A stretch of DNA of 64,000 nt from the NCBI GenBank assembly GCA_030446305.1, contig JASUSA010000006.1, positions 1-64,000 on the forward strand. The letters run 5' to 3'. The position numbers and the translations under genes were made by a program. The notes under the pieces are model-generated. The model did not search any database. It was not told where the DNA came from and was given only the letters and a program-made list of their open reading frames with translations. This DNA comes from Clostridiales bacterium. GTDB taxonomy: Bacteria; Bacillota; Clostridia; Peptostreptococcales; Acidaminobacteraceae. Numbering within the stretch: position 1 is the first letter of the stretch; each line of letters begins with the position of its first letter. This document shows positions 1 through 8,471 of this stretch, piece after piece.

Positions 1-1149
1 AAAATGATATGTTTGGCCGTCCAGCAGTGATTTGGCATGTGTGGCGTCAAATGCGTAAGCTTCTATCTCGGGATTGTACCACTTGCTGGTCTTCGGAACG
101 TATCCCATGCTGCTTACCTCTGCAGCACCGCGTGCAATTTTTGCAACGAGGGCTTCTCGGTCAATGCCGTAAGCCATGGCCTGACGGACATTAGCAGCTT
201 CCAGCGCAGGCATATCGGCCATATTCATCATCAGGCGATAGGCATGGTATGAGGGCAGTTTGCGGACGACAAATGCATCATCACCTTCATAGCGCGAGAG
301 CAAATCGGCGGAGACGTTGACAAGACTGATTTCGCTGTTTTCAAAAGCTAGGATTGAATCGCTCACAGGCAGCCATTCAATGGCATCGACAGCGGGTGCG
401 GGTCCCCAATATGCGTCAAACGCTTCGTAGCGGTATTCGCCTTTTACAGGGTCATAATGTGTCATATAATAAGGGCCGGAACCAATCGTAGCGTCTGGTG
501 CATCATAGGCAATGGGATCGTCGACTGTCTCCCAGATGTGCTTAGGGAGAATGCGGACGCCGCCTAATCTCGAGAGATTGGTATTATCCACTTGACTGAC
601 GTGGATATCAATCGTCCATGCATCTGACTGAACAACGGACTCAACGATATAGGTGCCGTCAATATTCAGGTTGTCAACCACAGGTGTATGTGTTTTGTAG
701 TATTCAAAGGTAAAGAGGACATCTTCTGCCGTAAGCGGCGTACCGTCGTGCCATTTGGCATTTTCGACGAGTTTAAACGTAAATATCTTGCCGGTCTCAT
801 CAATATGATACGATTCTGCAAGCCATGGAATGTAGCCGTCGGCATCAATTTCCAGAAGGCTGTCGTAAAGAATCTGCATCTTTGACATGCCGGGCCCGCG
901 GGTAAGGTGCTTAAATGGATTTGGCAGCCCTGTATCGCTTCCTTCCAAGCGGATCACGGTTGGTGTATCCTCTAATGTATTTGATGCGTTATTTTCGGAA
1001 CTTTCATCTGCTGTTTGCTGGGAGTTTACTTCGGTATTGTTTGCCGGCGAGGCGGCATTGGCTGTATTGTCATCGGTAGATTGTGCACAGCCGATGAATA
1101 GGATGCTGAGGCAGCTTATGATTAAGAACAGCATGATTTTTTTAGACAT
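1..1149 (-). CDS. ABC transporter solute-binding lipoprotein, peptide/nickel type (SBP_bac_5), partial
   Basis: The frame is open from an ATG at 1149 to the window edge (383 codons), so the C-terminal part lies outside. The N-terminus has a lipoprotein signal with lipobox LFIGC (Cys21), followed by a Ser/Thr/Asn/Glu-rich linker. The rest reads as family 5 solute-binding protein, with motifs such as NAKWHDGTPLTAEDVLFTFEYY and a GSGPYY turn. Such proteins sit on the outer face of the membrane and pass oligopeptides, nickel or metal chelates to a permease, presumably encoded further left. The ATG lies inside the end of the methyltransferase gene (8 nt overlap) behind an AGGAGA site, so the two are probably translationally coupled. 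The Fur box upstream of the pair suggests a metal-related substrate rather than a food peptide, but that is inference. It is missing from the ORF track because it is open at the edge. Confidence 0.9.
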   Translation of the reverse strand, partial: MSKKIMLFLIISCLSILFIGCAQSTDDNTANAASPANNTEVNSQQTADESSENNASNTLEDTPTVIRLEGSDTGLPNPFKHLTRGPGMSKMQILYDSLLEIDADGYIPWLAESYHIDETGKIFTFKLVENAKWHDGTPLTAEDVLFTFEYYKTHTPVVDNLNIDGTYIVESVVQSDAWTIDIHVSQVDNTNLSRLGGVRILPKHIWETVDDPIAYDAPDATIGSGPYYMTHYDPVKGEYRYEAFDAYWGPAPAVDAIEWLPVSDSILAFENSEISLVNVSADLLSRYEGDDAFVVRKLPSYHAYRLMMNMADMPALEAANVRQAMAYGIDREALVAKIARGAAEVSSMGYVPKTSKWYNPEIEAYAFDATHAKSLLDGQTYHF

Positions 1150-1975
1150 TTTTCTCTCCTTGTGATAGATGATGAGCTGGATTGGATGACCATGAAACCA
1201 GCGCTGAAACAGACCGCTTTTTCACATGGCAAAAGCCGCCTTCTGCATAGGCTTCAATGGTACGAAGCACGTTTGCCATACCGAATTCTGCGCTGAACTT
1301 GGCATGCGCGTATTGATCTTTGGCGACTTCAAGTGAGATCGTCTGCGTGGTTTCGCTGGAAAAGCATTTGACTTCCGGTGTGTAGCCGCGGTTCCAAAGC
1401 ATATTGAAGAGATCTTGAACCATCTGGCGGTCATTATGCGGATCGTAACGAGGCGTGTCCGATGGCGGTGAAAGTGTTGAGACGATAAAGTCGCGAAGGG
1501 TATCCTCTGATAGGATAAACTGGTGAACGGCACAGTGCCTTTTTGAAAAAGTCATCATTTTTTCAATACCGTCAATGGTACTGGCGGCGGGACTCATTGA
1601 GGCAAAGACGATATCGAAAGTGTCTTGGATGCGTTCAGTTTGCGTATGGTCATACCAATCCAGTTTCTTAAAAGCAATATTTGAGAGATGTGCTTTTTTG
1701 GCATTGGCGGCTGCGTAGTCAATCATTTTGCCTGAAATATCAGTCATCAGTATATGTTCTGCCCACCTTGCAAAGTGCAAAGCGTAGCGCCCCGAACCGC
1801 CGCCGACATCTAAAACCGACTTGGCATTGGGGAAGCGCGTATGGAGATGGTGGGAGACTGCCTGCGGCAGTGTTTGTGCGTCGCGCTGCTGAAGGGCATT
1901 GAATTGCTGTGCGCGCGCATCCCATTTGGTTTCTTGGTCTTGTAACGTCGTAGGATCGACGGATTGTTTTAACAT
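1142..1975 (-). CDS. Class I SAM-dependent methyltransferase
   Basis: A 277-residue protein with the class I methyltransferase motif I VLDVGGGSGRYALHFA at about residues 54-69 and a Rossmann-like core; it should transfer a methyl group from SAM to an unknown acceptor in the cytoplasm. The start ATG is preceded by AAGGAAGG. It is the first gene of an operon with a solute-binding lipoprotein whose start it overlaps by 8 nt. Immediately upstream is a sequence matching the Fur consensus at 18 of 19 positions, so expression is probably iron-repressed. Plausible roles are modification of a metallophore or of an imported chelate; an unrelated small-molecule substrate cannot be excluded. Family assignment is secure, substrate unknown. 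Confidence 0.85.
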   Translation of the reverse strand: MLKQSVDPTTLQDQETKWDARAQQFNALQQRDAQTLPQAVSHHLHTRFPNAKSVLDVGGGSGRYALHFARWAEHILMTDISGKMIDYAAANAKKAHLSNIAFKKLDWYDHTQTERIQDTFDIVFASMSPAASTIDGIEKMMTFSKRHCAVHQFILSEDTLRDFIVSTLSPPSDTPRYDPHNDRQMVQDLFNMLWNRGYTPEVKCFSSETTQTISLEVAKDQYAHAKFSAEFGMANVLRTIEAYAEGGFCHVKKRSVSALVSWSSNPAHHLSQGEKNV

Positions 1976-2020
1976 GGTGTTTCCTTCCTTTCATCGGTAT
2001 GAATTTAACGATGGTTTGTT

Positions 2021-2039
2021 GATAATGATAATCTTTATC
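2021..2039. promoter_or_regulatory. Fur box upstream of the methyltransferase/SBP operon
   Basis: The plus strand reads GATAATGATAATCTTTATC and the minus strand GATAAAGATTATCATTATC. The classical Fur consensus is GATAATGATTATCATTATC, so the minus strand differs at one base. It lies 46 bp upstream of the methyltransferase start, where it could block promoter escape when Fur is metal-loaded. I found no convincing -35/-10 pair beside it; the region is very AT-rich. Confidence 0.8.
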
Positions 2040-2083
2040 AATGATAAGCGCTTTTAATATTTTGACCTTTTTTTCAAATTGAT

Positions 2084-2144
2084 GCAATAAAAATACCCAT
2101 TTGCAGTATTCGTCTCTGGTGAGATGAATAACGCACAAATGGGT
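2084..2144 (-). terminator. Rho-independent terminator after mscS
   Basis: On the minus strand ACCCATTTG pairs with CAAATGGGT, with an inner ATTCATCTC/GAGACGAAT stem closing on loop ACCA, followed by ATTTTTATTG. It ends the mscS transcript and separates it from the Fur-controlled operon. Confidence 0.75.
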
Positions 2145-2203
2145 GACTGATCAATACGATTGATTTGTGATGATATATTTGTTGCAGGAGCGTGATGAAA
2201 TCA

Positions 2204-3085
2204 TTAACGTGGTTCGGGCGTCTTTTTTGAATCGACTAGCAACCGCTGTGTTGCATAGGCGAAGTCAATGTCTTCTGAGGCTTCGACGAAAATGAGAATG
2301 GCTTCGGTGATGCGTTCGTTGATAATACGCTTTTGCTGAGGATCACATAAGAAGCGAATGGTGAGGACAACGCCGTTTGATGCCATACTGGTATAGACGA
2401 TTGGCGTCAGTTTGGAATAATAGATCATGAATTTTTTGGCGGATTCGCGAAGGCGCGTTTCGGCTTCTTCTGTTAATTTTTCAGCGTTCTGTTCGGCAAT
2501 GGTTAAAAAAGCTTCTTTGGCACGCTGCCAGTTGCTTTCGAAAGTAAGCGTAATGTCGAGTTCGCTCCACATGTACTGAAAACCCTGTCCGTAATTGGTA
2601 AGTGCGCTGGTAAAGACCATGGCGTTGGGGATATGGACAATGCGCCCTGTACTTTGATCGCCGCCGTCCTGATTAATTTCATTGATGGTAAATTGAAACA
2701 GACGATGATCGATGACATCGCCTGCAACGCCATTAATGGCAATGCGATCACCAACCTCAAAAGGTTTGCGCCACAGGATAAAGAGCCATGCTGCAATATT
2801 GGAAAACAGGTCTCTGAGTGCAATGGCGATCCCGGCTGAAAAAAGCCCTAAAATTGTAGGGATAGCACTGATCTGACTGATCCAGATCATGAGGATCAGG
2901 ATAATGTCAAGTATAACGGCAATGTAATTCAGCGTCTTTTTAACATGGTAAAACCGCTTGACATCCGTCATGCGCTGATGAATTTTTGAAAGCATAATGC
3001 GATTAATAATCCATGTAATCAGCATAATGATCAATGAAAACAATGCTTTTTCTGAATTTGTGAGATCCTTAATAAAGTTCAACAC
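2204..3085 (-). CDS. MscS-family small-conductance mechanosensitive channel
   Basis: About 293 residues from a GTG start at 3085 chosen because GAGGAG lies 9 nt upstream; the ORF-track ATG 29 codons further up has no such site. Hydrophobic helices occupy the N-terminal third (FSLIIMLITWIINRIML and LNYIAVILDIILILMIWI). A pore-lining segment (PTILGLFSAGIAIALRDLFSNIAAW) and the MscS beta domain (KPFEVGDRIAINGVAGDVIDHRLF) follow. The channel releases solutes under membrane tension. It is the last gene of a minus-strand group after the zinc-ribbon protein and a two-component system; its own hairpin terminator follows. Confidence 0.88.
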   Translation of the reverse strand: MLNFIKDLTNSEKALFSLIIMLITWIINRIMLSKIHQRMTDVKRFYHVKKTLNYIAVILDIILILMIWISQISAIPTILGLFSAGIAIALRDLFSNIAAWLFILWRKPFEVGDRIAINGVAGDVIDHRLFQFTINEINQDGGDQSTGRIVHIPNAMVFTSALTNYGQGFQYMWSELDITLTFESNWQRAKEAFLTIAEQNAEKLTEEAETRLRESAKKFMIYYSKLTPIVYTSMASNGVVLTIRFLCDPQQKRIINERITEAILIFVEASEDIDFAYATQRLLVDSKKTPEPR

Positions 3086-3139
3086 CGTGTTATGCTCCTC
3101 ATAATGGTCATTTAAATTTCTCGCTTTTAGTGATGATTG

Positions 3140-3166
3140 ATCTGTGTTCCGGCAAGGAACACAGAT
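3140..3166. repeat. Perfect 11-bp inverted repeat before mscS
   Basis: ATCTGTGTTCC and GGAACACAGAT flank a 5-nt loop in the gap between the zinc-ribbon gene and mscS. Neither strand has a T-run right after the stem, so it is not a standard intrinsic terminator. It could be a stabilising or processing hairpin or a protein site. Confidence 0.6.
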
Positions 3167-3212
3167 TATCATTTATCCGAATGTCCGGTATCCGAATGCC
3201 TGGCTGCGAGGA

Positions 3213-5291
3213 CTATTTTGGCATGACGTCAACAACGATTTTTCCAGGGCTCTTTAGCTGAAAGACCTTGTATTCACTTGCTTGATTAAGCAATATTGTA
3301 AAACTTACCGTTGAGTCATCTTCTGGAAAGGATGCTTCGACGCTTTTAAAGAAGGTGCTTCTCGAAAGGTCGGGGGTACCGGCACTGACGCCGCGTGCGC
3401 CGCTGAGTGTCAGGATCACAGATTTTCCGTCGTCAGAGATTTTAGCTTCATAATGACAAGCTTCGTCAACGCGTTCTGTTGGTGTGCCGCCTGTCCACAC
3501 GGAAAGGTCTAAAACGACGCGTTCAAAGAGTTCGTGCTTGCCGAAGCGGATGCCTGAAACATCTTGGCCGTCTGTGACGATGCCGCCGGAGAATGTGCCT
3601 GTGGCAATAAAGCCTTCAGGCTTTTCAGCAGTGGTCGTCGTAGCGGTACTGGAACCGCCGCTGGATGTATTTTGAGCCGGATTTTGAGTTGTGCCATTAT
3701 TGTTAACGGTTGTACTGCCTTCTTGAGAAGAGATGACGAGTGTATTAATTCGCCAAATATCTTCAACTTCTTCCCAACTGAATGCCCAAGTGGAATCGCT
3801 TTGAACAGAGGTGCCGTCAATGGTTCTACTGAGGTTGACCGTGACGCTTACATCTGCTTTGGAATCCGTGACATCAATGGTTTCAGGCATAGAGAGTGTA
3901 AAGTCATCCAGCGTGCCAATTGCTTTAAATGCCGCCAGTTGTTCAAGTGCGTTTTGACTGTCTTCGAACATACTCAACACGGCGATATTGCCGCCATTTA
4001 CGTAAGATTGCAATTGACCAAAGAAAATGCCAGTTTGTTCTGCGATGGCCGCTGAAGAAGACGGTTTTTCAGCTGGGGCAGTAACGGTTGGGGTGGCATT
4101 AATTGGTTCAGCCGGTTCTTCGGGTGTCGTTCGAATAAACATTTTTAAAAAGATGATAATAAGAATGACAGCCAGTACGGCGAATATAATCATGCGGTTG
4201 CGATGCGCGTTGGGATTAACGCGGGGATCTTCATCTAATGCTTCGTATGCAATAGGGGCATCCTCTGCCATTTCACGATGGTTTCTTGCCTTAGGCATTT
4301 CTTCGCCAGTTGCTTCGGATACCGTAAAGTTTAGGTGAATGACTTCCTCACCATCCACAGTGTGATGATGTTCCTGTGGATGTATTTGTGATTCATCAAA
4401 ATTGTCCACAGAATCGGATGTGATTTCTGCTTCGCTTGAAACTGGCTTGAACGCTTTCTTAACATCATTTGACTTCGCCGTTTCATTGAAAATGTCAGCA
4501 GCCGTGTTTTCTTCATGGCCATCCGCTTTTTCCATGACATCTGTTTCTTCCAAAACTTCATTTTGGTCTAAAACATCTTGGTCTAAAACATCCGGTTTAT
4601 GAGAAGCAATGGTTTTGTCCGTTTGTGTATAAGAAGCTCGACTGTTAAAATGCGCGCCTGTTTCAATGCGCTCAGCTGTGTTTGGTGCTGTCGTTTCTGT
4701 GTCAACTTCGATAATTGTCGGTCTAAATTTATGGGTGTCAAAAGTTTGTTCCCCTTTAAAGACTTTAGTATCTTCAGCCAGATCGGGCGATGCCTCCTCG
4801 CTAAGATAATCTGTTTCACTTGGTTTTTTGATGTGCGCTGAGTCGTCATCTTGGGATGAAGCACTGGTCGCGTTATTGACGACAGAGACTTTTTCCGTTC
4901 TGTGATCCGGTTCAGATACAGTGGGCGTACTGTTCTTTCGTCTCATGCGATCGAATTCATCATCCACTTGCTTTATGTCGCGCTGGAGTCGCTCCAGCCA
5001 TCGGAGTTCATCTTCTGAAATGGGCTCATCATCGGCATCCGGCATTTCAGCATATGCTTCAAAGCGTTTGTCGACGCGCTTGACAGTGCTCTTTTCTTTA
5101 GGTTTTTTTTGAGCGGGCATCTCGCCAAAGAGTGCATCGACAGTTTTATCCAGATCTTCATCATCATCATCAAAACTGCGCTTTGTTCTTTTGGGTGGTT
5201 CTGATGCGGGATCGGGTGTCAATTCATAGCCGCAAATTTTACATTCGTCGGCATCGTCCGGGTTGAGAAAACTACAGTTTGGACATCTCAT
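3213..5291 (-). CDS. Zinc-ribbon membrane protein with acidic region and AMIN-like C-terminal domain
   Basis: About 692 residues. The start is taken as an ATG just after the AAAGGAG site; the first ATG of the track (5309) would put that site inside the gene. The order is: an N-terminal zinc ribbon (CPNC...CKIC); a long, very acidic, low-complexity cytoplasmic stretch of roughly 350 residues with coiled-coil-like LRWLERLQRDIKQVDDEF; one transmembrane helix (MIIFAVLAVILIIIFLKMFI); an extracellular domain; a Ser/Thr/Asn linker; and a C-terminal beta domain ending KSPGKIVVDVMPK, which resembles AMIN domains that bind the cell wall. It lies between a histidine kinase and mscS. The layout suggests a wall-sensing or scaffold protein; this is inference and I do not recognise a named family for the whole. 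Confidence 0.75.
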   Translation of the reverse strand: MRCPNCSFLNPDDADECKICGYELTPDPASEPPKRTKRSFDDDDEDLDKTVDALFGEMPAQKKPKEKSTVKRVDKRFEAYAEMPDADDEPISEDELRWLERLQRDIKQVDDEFDRMRRKNSTPTVSEPDHRTEKVSVVNNATSASSQDDDSAHIKKPSETDYLSEEASPDLAEDTKVFKGEQTFDTHKFRPTIIEVDTETTAPNTAERIETGAHFNSRASYTQTDKTIASHKPDVLDQDVLDQNEVLEETDVMEKADGHEENTAADIFNETAKSNDVKKAFKPVSSEAEITSDSVDNFDESQIHPQEHHHTVDGEEVIHLNFTVSEATGEEMPKARNHREMAEDAPIAYEALDEDPRVNPNAHRNRMIIFAVLAVILIIIFLKMFIRTTPEEPAEPINATPTVTAPAEKPSSSAAIAEQTGIFFGQLQSYVNGGNIAVLSMFEDSQNALEQLAAFKAIGTLDDFTLSMPETIDVTDSKADVSVTVNLSRTIDGTSVQSDSTWAFSWEEVEDIWRINTLVISSQEGSTTVNNNGTTQNPAQNTSSGGSSTATTTTAEKPEGFIATGTFSGGIVTDGQDVSGIRFGKHELFERVVLDLSVWTGGTPTERVDEACHYEAKISDDGKSVILTLSGARGVSAGTPDLSRSTFFKSVEASFPEDDSTVSFTILLNQASEYKVFQLKSPGKIVVDVMPK

Positions 5292-5383
5292 CATATCACT
5301 CCTTTTCATTTGTATGCCAAGTTGCGTTTAAATAGTCTGTCATTGGCGATCAGATCGCCATGAGTATGTCGGTTATACGGCCA

Positions 5384-6454
5384 TTAGCGATCAATGGGAA
5401 TATTGATGGTGAAGGAAGTACCCTGATCGAGGGCGCTTACAACCTCAATGCCGCCCTCATGCGCTTCAATAAGCTGCTTGACGATGGCAAGGCCTAAGCC
5501 TGATCCGCCCTTTTCACGCTGATCCTTTTTCTTGTTCACCATAAAAAAGGGATCAAAGAGATTTTGCAGATAATCCTGCGGAATACCGGCTCCGTCGTCG
5601 GATACCGTAATATAGAGATGATAATTTCTGACGGTGGTCTCCACGACGATCTGTGTTTTTGTGTATTTTTTCGCATTGCTGATGAGGTTGTCGAGCACCT
5701 GGGTAAAACGGTAGGGATCGACATTGATGTAAGTTGCAATAAATGGTTTTTTTAAAATCAGTTTGATATTTGAAAATTTAAATTCATAGGTTTTATGCTC
5801 AAAATAGTGATTGAGCAGTCGCCCTGAATGAATGCGTTCGAGGTTTAAAGTGAATTCGCCGAGTTCCTTTCTCGTATAGACGGAGAGATCGTCGATCAAA
5901 TGGTTGAGCAACTCCGCTTTCTCGTGAATGGTGCCCAAATATTGTTCATAAGTGTCCTGATCTTTGGCAATGCCGTCCTGAAGTGCCTCGACATAGCCGA
6001 TAATGGATGTCAGCGGCGTCCTGAGATCATGAGTAATGCTGGCGATGAGGCGCTTTCGCCCCTTTTCGAGTTCGTGTTGCTCCATGATGGTATCGCGCAG
6101 GCGAACGCGCATTTTGTCGAATTCCTCACAGAATTCGCCGATTTCATTATCCGGCTGATAAGTGAGCGGATAATTGAGATTGCCCGCTTTAATATGGCTG
6201 GCGGCGCGCTTCATTTCACCAATGGGAACAAAGATGTATTTTGTTACCAAAGAAATCAGCATCATGAAGTAGATGACCATGATAACGATAATAAGGGCGA
6301 GTAACAGATACGGGCTTCTGATAACAGATTCGGCTGTAAGCATGCCAATGCCAAATCGATAAATTATGTAGAAAAAGAAAATTGTCGAAGCCAAGACCAT
6401 TTCAAACATAAAGAAAATGATTTTGGACTTTAATGAAAGCCTAGGCAGTTTCAT
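5384..6454 (-). CDS. Sensor histidine kinase (HAMP-HisKA-HATPase_c)
   Basis: 356 residues with two N-terminal transmembrane helices (about residues 12-32 and 50-72) separated by only about 17 residues, so there is no real extracellular sensor domain. A HAMP linker follows, then the H-box IASITHDLRTPLTSIIGYVE with phospho-accepting His142. The ATPase domain has an N-box (DNLISNAKKYT) and G-boxes (DDGAGIP, GSGLGLAIVKQL). It probably senses membrane or wall state and phosphorylates the regulator encoded 2 nt upstream. Its neighbours (Ddl, MurF, AMIN-like protein, MscS) point to envelope stress, by context only. Confidence 0.93.
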   Translation of the reverse strand: MKLPRLSLKSKIIFFMFEMVLASTIFFFYIIYRFGIGMLTAESVIRSPYLLLALIIVIMVIYFMMLISLVTKYIFVPIGEMKRAASHIKAGNLNYPLTYQPDNEIGEFCEEFDKMRVRLRDTIMEQHELEKGRKRLIASITHDLRTPLTSIIGYVEALQDGIAKDQDTYEQYLGTIHEKAELLNHLIDDLSVYTRKELGEFTLNLERIHSGRLLNHYFEHKTYEFKFSNIKLILKKPFIATYINVDPYRFTQVLDNLISNAKKYTKTQIVVETTVRNYHLYITVSDDGAGIPQDYLQNLFDPFFMVNKKKDQREKGGSGLGLAIVKQLIEAHEGGIEVVSALDQGTSFTINIPIDR

Positions 6455-6456
6455 GA

Positions 6457-7146
6457 TTACCCCTTAAATTTGTAGCCGATTCCCCAGACGGTTTCGATGT
6501 AGGAAGGTTCAGAAGGGTTTTCTTCAATTTTTTCCCTAATTTTTCGAACGTGTACCGTCACAGTATTAATGTCGCCAAATTCATTGTAGCCCCAGATTTC
6601 GTCGAAGATTTTTTCTCTTGAAAGCGCTTGGTTTTTATTGAGCATTAAATAGTGGAGAATTTCGAATTCTTTGACAGAGAACGGAATACTTTCACCTTTT
6701 AAGGTAACAGTGCGCGCTTTGACGTCTACTTCGAGATCTTTGACGCGCAGTGTGTCTGTCACAGGTGCGCCTGAAAGTTCGTAGATTCGTCTGAACTGTG
6801 CTTGGATTTTAGCAATGAGCACACGTGGGCTAAAGGGCTTCTCAATGTAATCATCTGCGCCGAGACCGAGTGCCAGTATTTTATCGGTATCTTCTTTTTT
6901 GGAGCTCAGCATAATAATGGGCATATTGGATTCCTGTCGGATTTTACGACAGAGTTCAAAACCGTCGATCTTTGGCAGGATAATATCCAAAAGTGCCAGT
7001 TGTGGGGATTCCGTTTCGAACTTTTGCAGCGCTTCTTCACCATCTGAAGCGGTGACGGCGATATAGCCGGAAGCATTGATATAATCTTTTAACAGTGTTT
7101 GAATTTGCAGGTCGTCTTCGACCACCAGTATTTTTTCAGATGCCAT
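6457..7146 (-). CDS. OmpR/PhoB-family response regulator
   Basis: 229 residues: a receiver domain with acidic pocket ED at 10-11, phospho-acceptor Asp54 in LLDIILPKIDG and conserved Lys in the EKPFSP turn. A winged-helix effector domain follows, ending GIGYKFKG as is usual in this family. It is transcribed ahead of the histidine kinase with a 2-nt gap, so the two form a pair. A GGAGG site precedes the start. Confidence 0.95.
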   Translation of the reverse strand: MASEKILVVEDDLQIQTLLKDYINASGYIAVTASDGEEALQKFETESPQLALLDIILPKIDGFELCRKIRQESNMPIIMLSSKKEDTDKILALGLGADDYIEKPFSPRVLIAKIQAQFRRIYELSGAPVTDTLRVKDLEVDVKARTVTLKGESIPFSVKEFEILHYLMLNKNQALSREKIFDEIWGYNEFGDINTVTVHVRKIREKIEENPSEPSYIETVWGIGYKFKG

Positions 7147-7286
7147 TAAAAACCTCCATTGAAATGGTTATCGCACATAAATGACAGCGTATTGGCAGTT
7201 TGTTTGATTGTAATTCGTTAAAAATGGCTGCCGTTAACATAAAGATATGAAGATCGGTTCAAAGGGCTTTAATAAAGCACTTTGAG

Positions 7287-8453
7287 TTATTTTTTCAATC
7301 CCTTTAGATCTTTTTTTGACAGCAGGTTAAGGCTGTTTGAACGCGTGATGCCGATTTTTCGACGATGGGTTCGATAGGCGGCGTCAATGGCCTTTTGCAG
7401 CATTTCTAAAAAGGGAACGCCTGTTGCCTCCCAAAGATAGAAGGCCAGTGAACCTGGAACAGTATTGAATTCGTTGATATAAGGCAGTCCTGTACTTTTT
7501 TCGATCATAAAGTCGATGCGAACGACCCCTGCACAGTCGAGGGCGACAAATGCTTCAGCGGACATCTTCTGAATTTCTTTAAGTGTATTTGGATGAAGCG
7601 TTGCTGGAATTTGACGCTTAGAGGCAGACATGCCCTTGCTGCCGCCTTCGCTCATGTATTTATCTTCATAAGTGAGGATTTCGCTGGCGGTAAGCGGTTC
7701 CTCACAAACAGATAACTCGAGGTGCTCACAGTCGCCCAGTACGGAGATGTTGATTTCCCGCATATCGCTGAGCATGCGCTCGACGAGAATTCGCGATGTA
7801 AACTGTCTGGCGAAGTTTATGGCATCGGTGAGTTCGTGTCTGTTTTTAGCTGTTTTAATGCCGACGCTGGAACCGATGTCAGCGGGTTTGACAATCATGG
7901 GATACGTTAACTTTTGCTCGATGTCACTGAGAACCTGATCGCTGTACGCCATCCAGTGATGTGCATAGAACCATTCGCCTTCAACGACGCGAATGCCCGA
8001 AGTCTGCAGAAAAAGTTTGCTGGCAACCTTGTCCATGGTCATGGATGCCGCTAAGACATTACAGCCGACATAGGGGATGGCCATGTGCTCAAGCAATCCC
8101 TGAAGGGTGCCGTCTTCGCCGCCGGTGCCATGAATCATCGGAAAGGCAATATCGATTTCCGAAATGATATTTTGGCCGAAAGGCTTGATCGGATCGTTAA
8201 TCAGCAGCGCACATTTTTCTGACTTGATCATATTGACGCGCGTTGCATTGGCGACGACTGCCTTTAAATCCCGAAAGTGTTCGACATTCAGAAGGTAATC
8301 GCCGGTATACCAGTGGCTATCCTTGGCAATGTATATGGGAACGATATGATAGCCATCTAGCTTTTTAAGCTGGGCGATGGCTTGCTGCGCCGTGATGACG
8401 GATACTTCGTGCTCGACACTCGGTCCGCCGAAAAAGATCCCAAGATTGATCAT
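7287..8453 (-). CDS. ddl: D-alanine--D-alanine ligase
   Basis: 388 residues, ATP-grasp fold. It joins two D-alanines in the cytoplasm to make the dipeptide that MurF adds to the wall precursor. Visible motifs include the N-terminal GGPSVEHEVSVITA, HGTGGEDGTLQGLLE, PYVGCNVLAASMTMDK and the omega-loop TYEDKY. A Tyr-containing omega-loop of this type is typical of D-Ala-D-Ala ligases, not VanA-type D-lactate ligases. The C-terminal NEFNTVPGSLAFYLWE carries metal and phosphate ligands. It follows murF by 18 nt in the same direction, a functional pair. Confidence 0.95.
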   Translation of the reverse strand: MINLGIFFGGPSVEHEVSVITAQQAIAQLKKLDGYHIVPIYIAKDSHWYTGDYLLNVEHFRDLKAVVANATRVNMIKSEKCALLINDPIKPFGQNIISEIDIAFPMIHGTGGEDGTLQGLLEHMAIPYVGCNVLAASMTMDKVASKLFLQTSGIRVVEGEWFYAHHWMAYSDQVLSDIEQKLTYPMIVKPADIGSSVGIKTAKNRHELTDAINFARQFTSRILVERMLSDMREINISVLGDCEHLELSVCEEPLTASEILTYEDKYMSEGGSKGMSASKRQIPATLHPNTLKEIQKMSAEAFVALDCAGVVRIDFMIEKSTGLPYINEFNTVPGSLAFYLWEATGVPFLEMLQKAIDAAYRTHRRKIGITRSNSLNLLSKKDLKGLKK

Positions 8454-8471
8454 ATTGCCTCCTGAAAGTGA

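Noticed and set aside
9-252. Short plus-strand ORFs at the window start
   Set aside because: They are shadows of the minus-strand solute-binding protein gene, which is open across the region.
7259-7283. Hairpin CAAAG-GCTTT/AAAGC-CTTTG after ddl as a terminator
   Set aside because: On the minus strand, where ddl is read, no T-run follows; the T-run is on the plus strand inside ddl.
7640-7700. Possible D-Ala-D-Lac (vancomycin-type) ligase
   Set aside because: The omega-loop has the Tyr/Lys pattern TYEDKY of D-Ala-D-Ala ligases, and no vanH/vanX genes are near.
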